Notes under the pieces: model-generated | Told to the model about the DNA's origin: nothing | The model's input: the letters and a program-made list of their open reading frames with translations, nothing else | The model's database searches: none | Translations under genes and position numbers: made by a program | Assembly: GCF_001449115.1 (NCBI RefSeq) | Contig: NZ_LAIJ01000009.1 | Span: 372,001 to 436,000 of the forward strand | Source: Occallatibacter gabretensis | GTDB taxonomy: Bacteria; Acidobacteriota; Terriglobia; Terriglobales; Acidobacteriaceae | Direction: 5' to 3' | DNA length: 64,000 nucleotides | Shown here: positions 18,764 to 27,850 of the stretch, one piece after another | Position numbering within the stretch: the stretch's first letter is position 1 | Layout of the letters: each line of letters starts with the position of its first letter

Positions 18764-20019
18764 GCAGCGCGCTCGCTCTCTCCGCCGTTACTTCTGTGCT
18801 GCAGACAAGCCTGGGACTTGTCTACAACAGCTCCGCGCTAGGCACCATTACTGTTTCGGCGATAGCGCCGGATCTCGTTGAGTCGAAGTATGGAATCGGC
18901 CCTGACTCCGGGCCGCTGGTGAATCTCTTTCTGCATCAGGTAACGCCGAACGCCGCATGGCGCAACATTGATTTCCCGTCATTGGCCGCGGATGGATCCA
19001 CCAGGCTCAAGAATCCGCCGCTGGCTCTGGATTTGCACTATCTGCTTACGGCGTATGCTTCCGACGATACCGAGGCGGAGGCGCTGCTGGGATACGGGAT
19101 CCTCATGCTGCATGAGAATCCGATTCTGCCGCGCGCACTGATCACCAGCATTCTCGGCACGCTTTCTTCAAGCACGTATAACGATGCGCTGAAGGCTGCC
19201 GGGCTGGATGCGCAGATTGAAATGATCAAGCTGTCGCCCGCGACGCTGGGCCGCGAGGAGATGGCATGGTTGTGGACGGCGCTGAAAGCTGATTACAGGC
19301 CGACATTTCCGTTTCAGGCTTCGGTTGTGCTGATGCGGAATGACAATCCGGCGGTGTTTTCGCTGCCGGTGCTGACACGCAATATCGTGGTGCAGCCGGG
19401 CGTTTCAGCGCAGCTCTTCGGCCTGCAGCCGCCGAACGATCAATCTCCCACGCTGGTGGGAGACACGGTTCAGGTCAATGGCTCAGCGCTGAGTACCGCG
19501 AGCCAGATTTCGATCGCCAATCCGACGACGCACGTTACGTACGCGTTTGCTCCGGCATTGGGCGGCGCTCACGACACGAGCGTGAGCTTTCAGGTGCCCG
19601 AAGATCCTGCGAACTTACCCTCAGGCGTATGTCAGCTCAGCCTGATCTTTAAAAATGCCAGTGGGATCGTCACGCAACATACCAGCAATGTGGTGCTTGG
19701 CATTGGCCTGAAGGTTGCTGCGACACCCGTGCCGTCTGCCGCCGCCAGCGGTGGAGGGACGCTGATATCACTCACCTGTGATCCGCAGGTGCGGCCCGGC
19801 CAGAATGTCTATCTGATTCTCAGTTCGCAGACAAATAGCAATATGCAGGTTGTTGCCGCGCAGCCGTTCACCACGCAGACAGCTTCACTCAGCTTCCAGT
19901 TCACGCCTGCATTGACAGCGGATACATACGCCGCACGGCTGCAGGTCGATGGAGTGCTTGCGCCTGTCGCCTCTAACTGGAAATTCACGCCTCCTGCCAC
20001 TTTGGCGGTACTGCCATGA
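18760..20019 (+). CDS. DUF4255 (Pvc16-like) tail terminator/cap protein with Ig-like C-terminus
   Basis: 419 residues. The first 190 or so match the DUF4255/Pvc16_N domain: an N-terminal helix (ALSAVTSVLQTSLG), VNLFLHQVTPNAAWRN, PPLALDLHYLLTAYA, and LLGYGILMLHENPILPR. In Afp and PVC particles this protein caps the tube and sheath at the end distal to the baseplate. Residues about 210-419 add beta-rich, Ig-like repeats absent from the minimal domain; they may decorate the cap. ATGA overlaps join it to both neighbours. Confidence 0.9.
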   Translation: MSSALALSAVTSVLQTSLGLVYNSSALGTITVSAIAPDLVESKYGIGPDSGPLVNLFLHQVTPNAAWRNIDFPSLAADGSTRLKNPPLALDLHYLLTAYASDDTEAEALLGYGILMLHENPILPRALITSILGTLSSSTYNDALKAAGLDAQIEMIKLSPATLGREEMAWLWTALKADYRPTFPFQASVVLMRNDNPAVFSLPVLTRNIVVQPGVSAQLFGLQPPNDQSPTLVGDTVQVNGSALSTASQISIANPTTHVTYAFAPALGGAHDTSVSFQVPEDPANLPSGVCQLSLIFKNASGIVTQHTSNVVLGIGLKVAATPVPSAAASGGGTLISLTCDPQVRPGQNVYLILSSQTNSNMQVVAAQPFTTQTASLSFQFTPALTADTYAARLQVDGVLAPVASNWKFTPPATLAVLP

Positions 20020-21944
20020 GTGCGACCGCAACAACTCGCATGACGTCGAGCGCGGTTGGCAGCGAGCAGTCGTGGGCCGAAGCGAATCAGGCATATCTCG
20101 TGGCGGAGTTTGCTCGCCTGCGAATGCAGGTAGATGGCGGCTCACAAATCCCGGACAGTGATAGCAGACTCACGATGGATCCTCCGGCGGCGATCGACCG
20201 GCTTGCTGAGATATTTGGCCTAACGGCCTTTGAGCGCGATCTGCTTCTGCTCTGCGCGGGCGTAGAGATGGACTCCGCGCTCGCGGCCCAGTGTGCGGAA
20301 GCGCATGGCGGGCAGCAGAGATGCGCGTTGACATTCGGCCTGGCGCTGGCCTCGCTTGCTGAACCGCATTGGAGCGCGCTTACACCTGCGGGACCGCTGC
20401 GCCGCTTTCGTCTTATTCATCTTGACGCGACGCACGGATTGACGGCTGCACCGATTCGCATCGACGAGCGGGTGTTGCATTTTCTGGCGGGAATCAATCA
20501 GCTCGATTCACGGCTTGCGTCGATTCTTACACTTGCCAAAATGCCGGATGCGGCGACGGAAGAGCACCAATTGCTTGCGGCCACGCTCGTGCCGATGCTT
20601 GCGACCGCAGCGGCGCAGCCACAAGTGCTGCATCTCTGCGGAGACGATCCGCACGGCCAGCAGGATGTGGCAATGCTTGCCGCCTACATTGCGCGCCGCC
20701 CGCTCTTCATCCTTCGCGCGGAAGATATTCCCGCGGATGCGCCAGCGCTTGATCTGCTGATCGATCTGTGGACGCGGGAGGTTGCACTGCTGAGTGCGGT
20801 TCTGCTGGTTGAGACGGGCGCAGCAGAACTTTCTGCATTTGCAAAGCGATTTCTCGATAGAGCCCCGGGAGACATTTTTCTTACAAGCCGAGATCCTCTG
20901 CTGCTGAACCGTAGTGTTGCGCGGTATGACGTGAACAAGCCGCGTCCTGCGGAGCAAAAGCGGCTCTGGCAGGAGTCAATCGGGCCGGAGGCGGAAAACC
21001 TGAACGAATTGCTTGATCGTCTGGCAGGCCAGTTCTGTCTAAGCGCGCGCACCATTCAGGCCACTGGGGCAATGGCGCGCGAGCATGGACCGGACGAGTT
21101 GTGGAACGCATGCCGCTCACTTTCCCGCCCGCGGCTTGAGGACATGGCACAGCGCATTGTTCCAGCTGCGGAATGGAGCGACCTGATTCTGCCGGAGCCG
21201 CAAATGCAGGCGCTGCGGCAGCTTACTGCGCAGGTTCGCTGCCGAGTAAAGGTAAACGAGACGTGGGGCTTTGCGGCCAAGGGACGGCGTGGTCTTGGTG
21301 CGAGCGCGCTCTTTGCCGGCGAGAGCGGCACGGGCAAGACCCTTGCGGCCGAGGTATTGGCGCATGAGCTTGGGCTTGATCTCTACCGGATTGATCTGTC
21401 CGCGGTGGTGAGTAAGTACATCGGTGAAACGGAGAAGAATCTGCGGCAGGTTTTTGATGCAGCGGAAGAGGGCGGCGTGTTGTTGCTCTTCGACGAAGCG
21501 GATGCACTCTTTGGCAAGCGCACCGATGCGAAAGACCATCGTGACCGTTACGCGAACATGGAGGTAGGTTATCTTCTGCAGCGCATGGAGGCATATCAGG
21601 GGCTGGCGATTCTCACCACGAATCTCAAGTCTTCGCTGGATCGCGCATTTCAGCGCCGGCTGCGCTTTGTAGTTGAGTTTCCGTTTCCGGACGTGACGCA
21701 GCGCGAGGCTATCTGGCGCCGCGTCTTTCCCGCGGAGACGCCTACGCAAGGGGTTGACACGGCTGCGCTGGCGCAGCTCAAACTGCCGGGCGGCAGCATT
21801 CGCAATATCGCGCTCAACGCCGCATTTCTTGCTGCGGATGCAAACAAGCCGGTGAGCATGGCACATCTTCTGCAAGCAGCACGACTCGAGGCCCAGAAAA
21901 CAGATCGCCCGCTTTCGGAAGCTGAAGTCCGGGGGTGGAGATGA
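20016..21944 (+). CDS. AAA+ ATPase, Pvc15/Afp15-like
   Basis: 642 residues. A helical N-terminal half (about 1-400, one degenerate nucleotide-binding-like domain with FGLTAFERDLLLLCAGVEMD) is followed by one classical AAA+ module. Its parts are Walker A GESGTGKT (435-442), VVSKYIGETEKNL, Walker B LLLFDE (489-494), a sensor-1 TTN, and the arginine-finger region AFQRRLRF. The single active module and lack of a Clp N-domain separate it from T6SS ClpV. Its counterpart in PVC/Afp is needed for loading cargo or for particle maturation. It overlaps the previous and next genes by ATGA. Confidence 0.93.
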   Translation: MSATATTRMTSSAVGSEQSWAEANQAYLVAEFARLRMQVDGGSQIPDSDSRLTMDPPAAIDRLAEIFGLTAFERDLLLLCAGVEMDSALAAQCAEAHGGQQRCALTFGLALASLAEPHWSALTPAGPLRRFRLIHLDATHGLTAAPIRIDERVLHFLAGINQLDSRLASILTLAKMPDAATEEHQLLAATLVPMLATAAAQPQVLHLCGDDPHGQQDVAMLAAYIARRPLFILRAEDIPADAPALDLLIDLWTREVALLSAVLLVETGAAELSAFAKRFLDRAPGDIFLTSRDPLLLNRSVARYDVNKPRPAEQKRLWQESIGPEAENLNELLDRLAGQFCLSARTIQATGAMAREHGPDELWNACRSLSRPRLEDMAQRIVPAAEWSDLILPEPQMQALRQLTAQVRCRVKVNETWGFAAKGRRGLGASALFAGESGTGKTLAAEVLAHELGLDLYRIDLSAVVSKYIGETEKNLRQVFDAAEEGGVLLLFDEADALFGKRTDAKDHRDRYANMEVGYLLQRMEAYQGLAILTTNLKSSLDRAFQRRLRFVVEFPFPDVTQREAIWRRVFPAETPTQGVDTAALAQLKLPGGSIRNIALNAAFLAADANKPVSMAHLLQAARLEAQKTDRPLSEAEVRGWR

Positions 21945-22195
21945 GCCGCATCCACATCACCATCGATCGTCTGGCTCTGCAGGGATTTGACCCAGCAGAG
22001 CGCGCTGCGCTTGTGGAGGGACTGAAAGGTGAGCTTACGCGTGCGCTGGCAGATCCAGCGGCACGTGCCGCGCTCAAATCGCGTCGTACGCCGGTTTTGC
22101 GGCTTGGAAGCCTTGAACGCAAGTCTGGCCCTTCGGGCAGCAGAACCTTTGGCACAAAGATCGCCCGCGCGATTCAAAGGAGCGTGAAGCCATGA
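21941..22195 (+). CDS. Small conserved eCIS protein, function unknown
   Basis: 84 residues starting MSRIHITIDRLALQG. The sequence continues with a helix (PAERAALVEGLKGELTRALAD), then RTPVLRLG and a basic end (FGTKIARAIQRSVKP). The pattern is familiar from eCIS loci next to the AAA+ gene. I chose ATG 21941, not the GTG at 21935, because it recreates the ATGA overlap with the ATPase stop used throughout the operon. The stop in turn overlaps the DUF4157 gene start. A chaperone or adaptor for the neighbouring ATPase or the candidate cargo is a reasonable guess from position alone. Confidence 0.7.
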   Translation: MSRIHITIDRLALQGFDPAERAALVEGLKGELTRALADPAARAALKSRRTPVLRLGSLERKSGPSGSRTFGTKIARAIQRSVKP

Positions 22196-25023
22196 GCCAG
22201 AGAATGTTGGCGCGCAAGCCGGCAAACGCTTCTGCTGAGACACGTGGCGCATCTTCCGGACTGAAGGTGAACCGGCCCGGCGACACATTTGAGCAGGAGG
22301 CCGATCGTGTTGCTGGCACCGTTGCATCAGGCGGCCGGATTCCTGCGTGGTCCATCGGTCGGGTAGGTATGAGCTCCAGCGCAAACACGGTACAGCGCGA
22401 TGGCCCGGACGGAACCAACCCACAACAGCAGGCTCCTGCGCCGAACAACTACGGCGATGCTGCAAAGAAGGCCGCAGAAGCTTTCATGAAAACCGATGCG
22501 GGCAAGAAGCTGGAAGCGGCGGCGAAGGATGATCCGCTGGTGAAGGGCGCGTCGGATTTTGTCGGCACGCTCCCGGGCAAGATTATTGTGGGTGCGGCGG
22601 CTACGGGAACAGTCGCAGCGCTGGCCGCAACGCACAAGTCACTGCCGCTGCAGCTCCCCGCCATTCCATTGAGTTCGATCAGCCCTAAGCTCAAAGACAT
22701 GAGTGTAAAGGTGGATTATGAAGGCCCCGTGGATAAGCCCACAAAAGGAATGCTGACCTTCATTTACACCCCGGGCGCCGACAAAAAGAAGAAGAAAGAC
22801 GATACGTCGGCACGAATTCAGAGGGAGAAGCAGGAACTCCAGGCGAGCATGGATATGTTTCGCCCCAAGGATGATGTAGTCGATCAGGTAGCGGTCTCAG
22901 AGCACGGGCGGTTTGCGCCCTACGCAAAGCAGTCCGCGAGCGCGCAGGGACAGGCGCAGCCGCAAACGCCACTGGATAAAAAACTGGATCTGAAGCCTGC
23001 GGATGCCGCGGCGCCGATTACTGACGATAAAGGTAAAAAAGACGAGGCGCCGTTACAGCGCAAGGCCAGTGGCAGCGAGGGAGTGCTGCAGCGCAAGTGT
23101 TCCGCCTGCGGCGGAGCAGCGGGATCGGGCGGCGAATGCGAAGAGTGCAAAGCAAAGCAGGTGCAACGGAATTCTACAAATGCAGGACCTTCCTCAGCGC
23201 CGTCTTCTGTCGAGAATGTTCTACACTCCTCCGGCGTTCCGCTCGATCGCAGTGATCGCTCTTTCTTTGAATCGCGCTTTGGCATGGACTTCAGCAAGGT
23301 GCGAATCCATACCGGCGCTGAGGCCGCGTCTTCCGCCAGGGATGTGGCGGCAAGGGCATATACGGTGGGCGACAGGATTGTATTTGACAGTGGGCAGTAT
23401 TCGCCGCACTCGGCGGAAGGGCGCAAGCTGCTGGCGCATGAACTGACGCATGTGGTGCAACAGGGCGGAGCTTCCTCTTCCTCCGCCGGGCCGCTGGAGA
23501 TTGGCCGAGGTAACGATGCGTTCGAGCATGAAGCGCATCACGCGGCGGGAACGGCAGGGCATAAGCATCATTCCATGCCGGCGCGGCAGGCTCCTGTCCA
23601 AAAGCGCTCCTCGCGGGCGGTGCAAAGGTATGAATCAGGCGAGCATGCAAAATTCGGCGAGACCGGCGATGAGTTGAACGCGCTTGCTCCCAAGGCATTC
23701 ATGTACAAGGTGAAGTCCGGCGAAGTGCCAAAGAAGATCGCGCAGAAGTTTGGTATTACAGAGGACCAGCTAAAAGAAGTCAACAAGGATAAGTGGCATA
23801 AGTGGCAGTTGACGGACGACCCTTCATCCAAAGTTGAGGGCTTCAGGGCCGGCGATGAGATCACAATTCCGCCGGTAATGAACGCCGCAGTCAAAGATGC
23901 ACTAAAGGTCAAGGAAGTGTCGCTGGTGGTGAATGGCGTGACCCTCGACTACGGCGAGGGTATGACTATGGGAGATTTCTATGAATCTCCCGAACAGATG
24001 ATGGCTGCTCCCGTTGCCGAGTTACAAAAGCTCTCCGAGCTGATCAAGAAGGAGAAGGCCGGCGTAGCTGGAGTTACGGTCAAAGACGAGGATTGGGATA
24101 AAGCCACCGGAGGCAGGTATCTCAAGATCGCAGAAAAGAATGAGAGCCACTTTGCTCCGTCCAATCCAGCCTTCGCGCCGGTTTCAGGCAAAAGCACCGC
24201 GGACCACAAGTCCGAATGGGAGAAGAACCATGGCAAGGCGTTGGGCAGGTCTCAAATCGGAGACAAGAATGACGCCCTGACCATCAATGCATTTGCGGAC
24301 CACTTCCTCACGGATGCTTTCGCAGCAGGCCACCTCATCAACAAGCGCGACGTGATGGAAAAGTTCGAGGGCAATATGCCGAAGACGCCAGCTGGAGACT
24401 TCGCGGCCCCGTCCAAGGCATTTTTCGATGGGGTTGCCAGCGCCGCCTTCACCGGCCCCGTGCAGACCGAGTTCTCAAAGGAACGGACCGTCGCGTGTTT
24501 CTCCTGGTTCGGCGATCACCCGGAAGCTTCGTGCAACGACACGACAACCGCCCATGGAAGGATCGACAGCGTGGAGCATTTCTCCACGCTCCTGCAGGGC
24601 ATTCACAAGAAGGAGCCGAGTCTTTTTGAGAATGTTGTCGCAAAAGGCGTCCACGACAACCTGAATGCAGCGGGCGTGCCGGTGGAAAACAATAAGGGCG
24701 ATAAGTGGACCCTGAGCGGCGACAAATCATTGAATGCCAAGACGCTGGAAATCGGGCGCAAGGCAGTGGCCCAGTCCCAGATGAATGTATTGGAAGTTTT
24801 CAAGCAGACTCAGACTCTCGATCTGCCGCCCCTGTTCAAGAAGGTCTGGGATTACGTGCCGCATGCGGCTCCCGGCGCGGGAGAAAAGCAGGTAAAGGAC
24901 GCGGTTGACTCTGGCACTGATCCCAAATCTGCAGGACTGAGCAGCGCAGCAGTCGCACTCATCAACGTCCACTTCAAGAAGATCATTACGGAACTAGAAA
25001 CCCGAGGCATTTTGATGAAATGA
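22192..25023 (+). CDS. DUF4157 multidomain protein, candidate eCIS cargo/effector
   Basis: 943 residues. In order: a disordered start with VNRPGDTFEQEADRVAG (about 25-42); a hydrophobic glycine/alanine-rich helix near 125-150; a lysine-rich linker; a C303-x2-C306-x9-C316-x2-C319 cluster; and the DUF4157 domain (about 340-425) with FFESRFGMDFSKVRIHTG and HELTHVVQQGG, a zincin-like HExxH at 416-420. A second copy of the FExEA motif follows (near 436-455), then a LysM-like segment (about 504-562, YKVKSGEVPKKIAQKFGI to DEITIPP). The C-terminal domain holds FADHFLTDAFAAGHL (H704, D708, H714) and VHDNLNAAGVPVENNKGDKW, recalling zinc-dependent phospholipase C/P1-nuclease-like helical folds. DUF4157 is a known companion of eCIS loci and toxins. 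A cargo role with peptidase or lipase activity is inferred; a structural role cannot be excluded. Confidence 0.85.
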   Translation: MSQRMLARKPANASAETRGASSGLKVNRPGDTFEQEADRVAGTVASGGRIPAWSIGRVGMSSSANTVQRDGPDGTNPQQQAPAPNNYGDAAKKAAEAFMKTDAGKKLEAAAKDDPLVKGASDFVGTLPGKIIVGAAATGTVAALAATHKSLPLQLPAIPLSSISPKLKDMSVKVDYEGPVDKPTKGMLTFIYTPGADKKKKKDDTSARIQREKQELQASMDMFRPKDDVVDQVAVSEHGRFAPYAKQSASAQGQAQPQTPLDKKLDLKPADAAAPITDDKGKKDEAPLQRKASGSEGVLQRKCSACGGAAGSGGECEECKAKQVQRNSTNAGPSSAPSSVENVLHSSGVPLDRSDRSFFESRFGMDFSKVRIHTGAEAASSARDVAARAYTVGDRIVFDSGQYSPHSAEGRKLLAHELTHVVQQGGASSSSAGPLEIGRGNDAFEHEAHHAAGTAGHKHHSMPARQAPVQKRSSRAVQRYESGEHAKFGETGDELNALAPKAFMYKVKSGEVPKKIAQKFGITEDQLKEVNKDKWHKWQLTDDPSSKVEGFRAGDEITIPPVMNAAVKDALKVKEVSLVVNGVTLDYGEGMTMGDFYESPEQMMAAPVAELQKLSELIKKEKAGVAGVTVKDEDWDKATGGRYLKIAEKNESHFAPSNPAFAPVSGKSTADHKSEWEKNHGKALGRSQIGDKNDALTINAFADHFLTDAFAAGHLINKRDVMEKFEGNMPKTPAGDFAAPSKAFFDGVASAAFTGPVQTEFSKERTVACFSWFGDHPEASCNDTTTAHGRIDSVEHFSTLLQGIHKKEPSLFENVVAKGVHDNLNAAGVPVENNKGDKWTLSGDKSLNAKTLEIGRKAVAQSQMNVLEVFKQTQTLDLPPLFKKVWDYVPHAAPGAGEKQVKDAVDSGTDPKSAGLSSAAVALINVHFKKIITELETRGILMK

Positions 25024-25119
25024 GCCCATTTGCCTATGCATGCGCGCGATAGAAACGAAACTCGCATTCGACACACTGATTGAAACAGGGAATGTAAGAA
25101 GATTTGCCGGAGACCGAAG

Positions 25120-25785
25120 ATGGCTACCACATCCCCAATCTCGCCGCGATTAGTTAAAGGCGGCATCGTCACGATGGACCCCGACACCGCCGCGGTACAG
25201 AGCGTGATTGCTCTGCAGTACAACCCGGACTCACTCTCGCGGACACTGCAGATTCAGGCAGTGCAGGGCGGCCAGGATGGCGTGCGCGTGGATGCCTTGC
25301 GCCTGCGCGGACCGGCAATTGAAACCATCAAGGTGGAGGCAGAGCTCGATGCCACCGATCAGCTCGAGTTTCCAACACAATTTCCTAATGCCGTGCAATA
25401 CGGGCTGCAGCCGCAATTGGCGCAGCTTGAGATGCTGGTGAATCCCACGGTTGAGACGCTCAATGCAGATAACGCAATGGCCAATGCGGGAACGCTGGAG
25501 ATTATTCCCCTGGAGCAGCCGCTGACGCTTTTCGTCTGGAGCAGCAATCGCGTTGTGCCCGTGCGCCTGACGGATTTCTCCATTACGGAAGAAGCCTTCG
25601 ACACATCGCTAAATCCGATTCGCGCCAAAGTGAGCCTGGGCATGCGCGTGCTGAATGTGGATGATCTCGGCTTCGATCATCCTGGCGGCCACATCTTTAT
25701 GACGTACCTGAGCAACAAGGAGCAGCTGGCCGCAAAGGCGGGCAGCGCAGCTCTCACAGTTCTCGGACTCGGAGGCATTCCATGA
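25120..25785 (+). CDS. eCIS second tube-type protein (CIS_tube, Afp7/Pvc7 N-terminal-like)
   Basis: 221 residues. The sequence VIALQYNPDSLSRTLQIQAV, RLRGPAIETIKVEAELDATD and PLTLFVWSSNRVVPVRLTDFSITEEAFD is the tube/baseplate adaptor pattern that joins the spike hub to the tube in Afp/PVC particles. In those systems it is fused to a LysM-like part; here that part is encoded by the next gene. It follows the DUF4157 gene after a 96-base gap, the largest in the operon, which could hold an internal promoter. GGAG precedes ATG 25120. Confidence 0.88.
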   Translation: MATTSPISPRLVKGGIVTMDPDTAAVQSVIALQYNPDSLSRTLQIQAVQGGQDGVRVDALRLRGPAIETIKVEAELDATDQLEFPTQFPNAVQYGLQPQLAQLEMLVNPTVETLNADNAMANAGTLEIIPLEQPLTLFVWSSNRVVPVRLTDFSITEEAFDTSLNPIRAKVSLGMRVLNVDDLGFDHPGGHIFMTYLSNKEQLAAKAGSAALTVLGLGGIP

Positions 25786-26150
25786 GTTCTCCCCTTACTG
25801 CATTTCTTCAGCTTGGACTTGTTCCGCCGGTGACCTTTCCTACGGACAGCCGCTACTACAGTTATTCCACGCTCACATTCACCACGCCCGCAGGCCAAAG
25901 CGTGAGCTATCTTGCGCGGCGCATTGTTCCACAGCCGGGCGCGCCGAACTACGCCACCGTGGCGAAGCACACCGTGATGCAGGGGGACAGGCTGGACCTT
26001 ATTGCCGCAAAGTATCTCGGCGATCCGCTGCTTTTCTGGCTGCTCTGCGACGCCAATGGCGCGGTGCGTCCGGAAGATCTTATTGCCACGCCTGGGACGA
26101 CGATCGCCATCACCATGCCGCAGGGCGTTCCCGGAGGGACGAGTGTCTAG
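25782..26150 (+). CDS. LysM/gpX-like eCIS baseplate protein
   Basis: 122 residues. The C-terminal half has the LysM/phage tail X pattern: HTVMQGDRLDLIAAKYLGD, FWLLCDANGAVRPEDL and a final proline-flanked strand ending in IAITMP. In contractile tails this domain binds or positions the hub between tube and spike rather than cell-wall glycan. The start overlaps the tube-type gene by ATGA. Its 3' end overlaps the next gene by 8 bases. Confidence 0.85.
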   Translation: MSSPLTAFLQLGLVPPVTFPTDSRYYSYSTLTFTTPAGQSVSYLARRIVPQPGAPNYATVAKHTVMQGDRLDLIAAKYLGDPLLFWLLCDANGAVRPEDLIATPGTTIAITMPQGVPGGTSV

Positions 26151-27300
26151 TGCAACACTCAGCAGCGTTCAGCTTTCGCTACTGATGGGCCCCATTGCGC
26201 CCACGCCGGTGTCGAGCGACATCATCGAGTCGCTGGCCTCAGCAGAAGTGCGCATTGATGATGTGGGCCAGAGCGGTTTTCAGCTTGTCTTCAGCATCAA
26301 CAAGCAGTCGTCGCTGCAAACGCTCTTTATTCTCTCGGGTGCGGTTCCGCTGCTGTTTATGCGCGTGATTTTGGTGGCCACCGTTAATGGAACAGCGAAT
26401 GTGCTGATCGATGGCGTCATCACTAACAACCAGCTTTCGCCCGGCGACAAGGGATCGAACTCCACGCTCACCATCACCGGCAAAGACCTGACCGCGCTGA
26501 TGGATCAATCGGACTGGAGCGGCTTTCCGTATCCCGCGTGCCCGCCGGAGGCGCGCGTTGCCATCATCTGTGCGAAGTATTCCATGTTCGGCTTGATTCC
26601 CTTCATCATTCCCAGCATCATGATCGACGTACAACTGCCCATTGAGCAGATTCCTATGCATCAGGGCACGGATTACAAATATGCATCTCAGCTTGCGGCC
26701 GATGTGGGCTACGTCTTCTACATCGATCCCGGCCCATCCCCGGGCATAAGCAAAGCCTACTGGGGACCACAGATGAAAGTAGGGCCCGTTCAGCCTGCGC
26801 TGAGCATCGACATGGATGCTTACACAAATGTCGAAAACATGAGCTTCACCTTTGACCAGGAGAAGAACAAGATACCGCTGCTCTACATCTACAACCAGGA
26901 GACAGGCATCAGCATTCCAATTCCGATTCCGCCGATTACGCCTCTGAATCCACCGTTGGGCGCGGTCATGGGACTGCCTACAAATCTTCTTCCTCCGGAT
27001 CTGAAGCCCTGGCGCGATGACGTGCCCAAGCTGCCGATTCCGCAGGCCATTATGCAGGGCCTTGCGCAGGCGGCGGAAAATGCGGAAGCCGTGACCTGCG
27101 AGGGATCACTGGATGTGACGCGCTACGGCGGCGTGTTGAAGGCGCGGCAGCTGGTGGGTGTGCGTGGTGCGGGGACGGCCTATGACGGCCTGTACTACGT
27201 AAAGAGCGTTACGCACAAGATCAAGCGCGGTGAATACAAGCAGAGCTTTACGCTGACCCGTAACGGCCTTGTCTCCACTGTCACTAACGTGAACGTATGA
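26143..27300 (+). CDS. eCIS spike hub protein, gpD/gp27-like (phage late control D)
   Basis: 385 residues from GTG 26143. The protein begins VSSATLSSVQLSLLMG and carries hub features such as VLIDGVITNNQLSPGDKGSNSTLTITGKDLTALMD, YKYASQLAADVGYVFYIDPGP, and the closing beta domain GLYYVKSVTHKIKRGEYKQSFTLTRNGL. Trimeric gpD forms the adaptor between the six-fold tube and three-fold spike. A longer frame opens at 26002, but its first 47 codons lie fully inside the preceding gene and lack family similarity. GGAGGG at 26133-26138 supports the GTG start. In PVC/Afp the hub and spike are one protein (Pvc8); here they are separate. Confidence 0.88.
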   Translation: MSSATLSSVQLSLLMGPIAPTPVSSDIIESLASAEVRIDDVGQSGFQLVFSINKQSSLQTLFILSGAVPLLFMRVILVATVNGTANVLIDGVITNNQLSPGDKGSNSTLTITGKDLTALMDQSDWSGFPYPACPPEARVAIICAKYSMFGLIPFIIPSIMIDVQLPIEQIPMHQGTDYKYASQLAADVGYVFYIDPGPSPGISKAYWGPQMKVGPVQPALSIDMDAYTNVENMSFTFDQEKNKIPLLYIYNQETGISIPIPIPPITPLNPPLGAVMGLPTNLLPPDLKPWRDDVPKLPIPQAIMQGLAQAAENAEAVTCEGSLDVTRYGGVLKARQLVGVRGAGTAYDGLYYVKSVTHKIKRGEYKQSFTLTRNGLVSTVTNVNV

Positions 27301-27310
27301 GGAACCACGC

Positions 27311-27850
27311 ATGAGCCCGGATTCGGCACAGAAGAAGCGCTATTACGGCAAATACCGCGGCCTGGTGATCGACAATATCGATCCGCTGCAGACGGGCCGT
27401 GTCATGGCGCAGGTTCCGGCAATGGCAGGAGAAATACCCTCCACGTGGGCGCTACCTTGCGTACCTGCTGCAGGCATTCAGTCGGGCATTTTCATCGTGC
27501 CGCCTATTGGCTCCCAGGTGTGGGTTGAATTCGAGCAGGGTGATCCTGATTATCCGGTATGGACCGGAGGCTTCTGGGGCACTGCCGCGGACGTTCCTGC
27601 TCTTGCCATCGCGCCGCCAGCCATACCGCCAGGGCAAAACATTCTTCTGCAAACTACAGGCCAGAACATGATTCTCATCAGCGATTCCGCGCCCACGCCA
27701 GTCACCGGCGGCATCATTCTCAAGTCCACTACCGGAGCCATGCTCGTGGTCAACGACACGGGCATTTACATCAGCAACGGCCAGGGAGCGATGATCACGC
27801 TTATTGGCCCCACCACCGATGTGAACATCGGCGCACTGACGGTGATTTGA
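27311..27850 (+). CDS. eCIS spike protein, gpV/gp5 OB-fold-like
   Basis: 179 residues. The N-terminal OB-fold is marked by YYGKYRGLVIDNIDPLQTGRVMAQVP, FIVPPIGSQVWVEFEQGDPDYPVWTGGFWG. The C-terminal part (ILKSTTGAMLVVNDTGIYISNGQGAMITL) has the alternating pattern of a trimeric beta-helix needle. Together with the gpD-like hub and PAAR tip it forms the membrane-piercing spike. It ends in a TGATG junction with the PAAR gene. Confidence 0.9.
   Translation: MSPDSAQKKRYYGKYRGLVIDNIDPLQTGRVMAQVPAMAGEIPSTWALPCVPAAGIQSGIFIVPPIGSQVWVEFEQGDPDYPVWTGGFWGTAADVPALAIAPPAIPPGQNILLQTTGQNMILISDSAPTPVTGGIILKSTTGAMLVVNDTGIYISNGQGAMITLIGPTTDVNIGALTVI

Noticed and set aside
21117-21875. 252-codon minus-strand frame opposite the AAA+ gene
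   Set aside because: Fully antisense to an ATPase with intact Walker motifs; no supporting signal.
26002-26142. N-terminal extension of the gpD-like protein
   Set aside because: These codons lie wholly inside the preceding LysM/gpX-like gene and do not resemble the gpD family; GTG 26143 with GGAGGG upstream is a better start.
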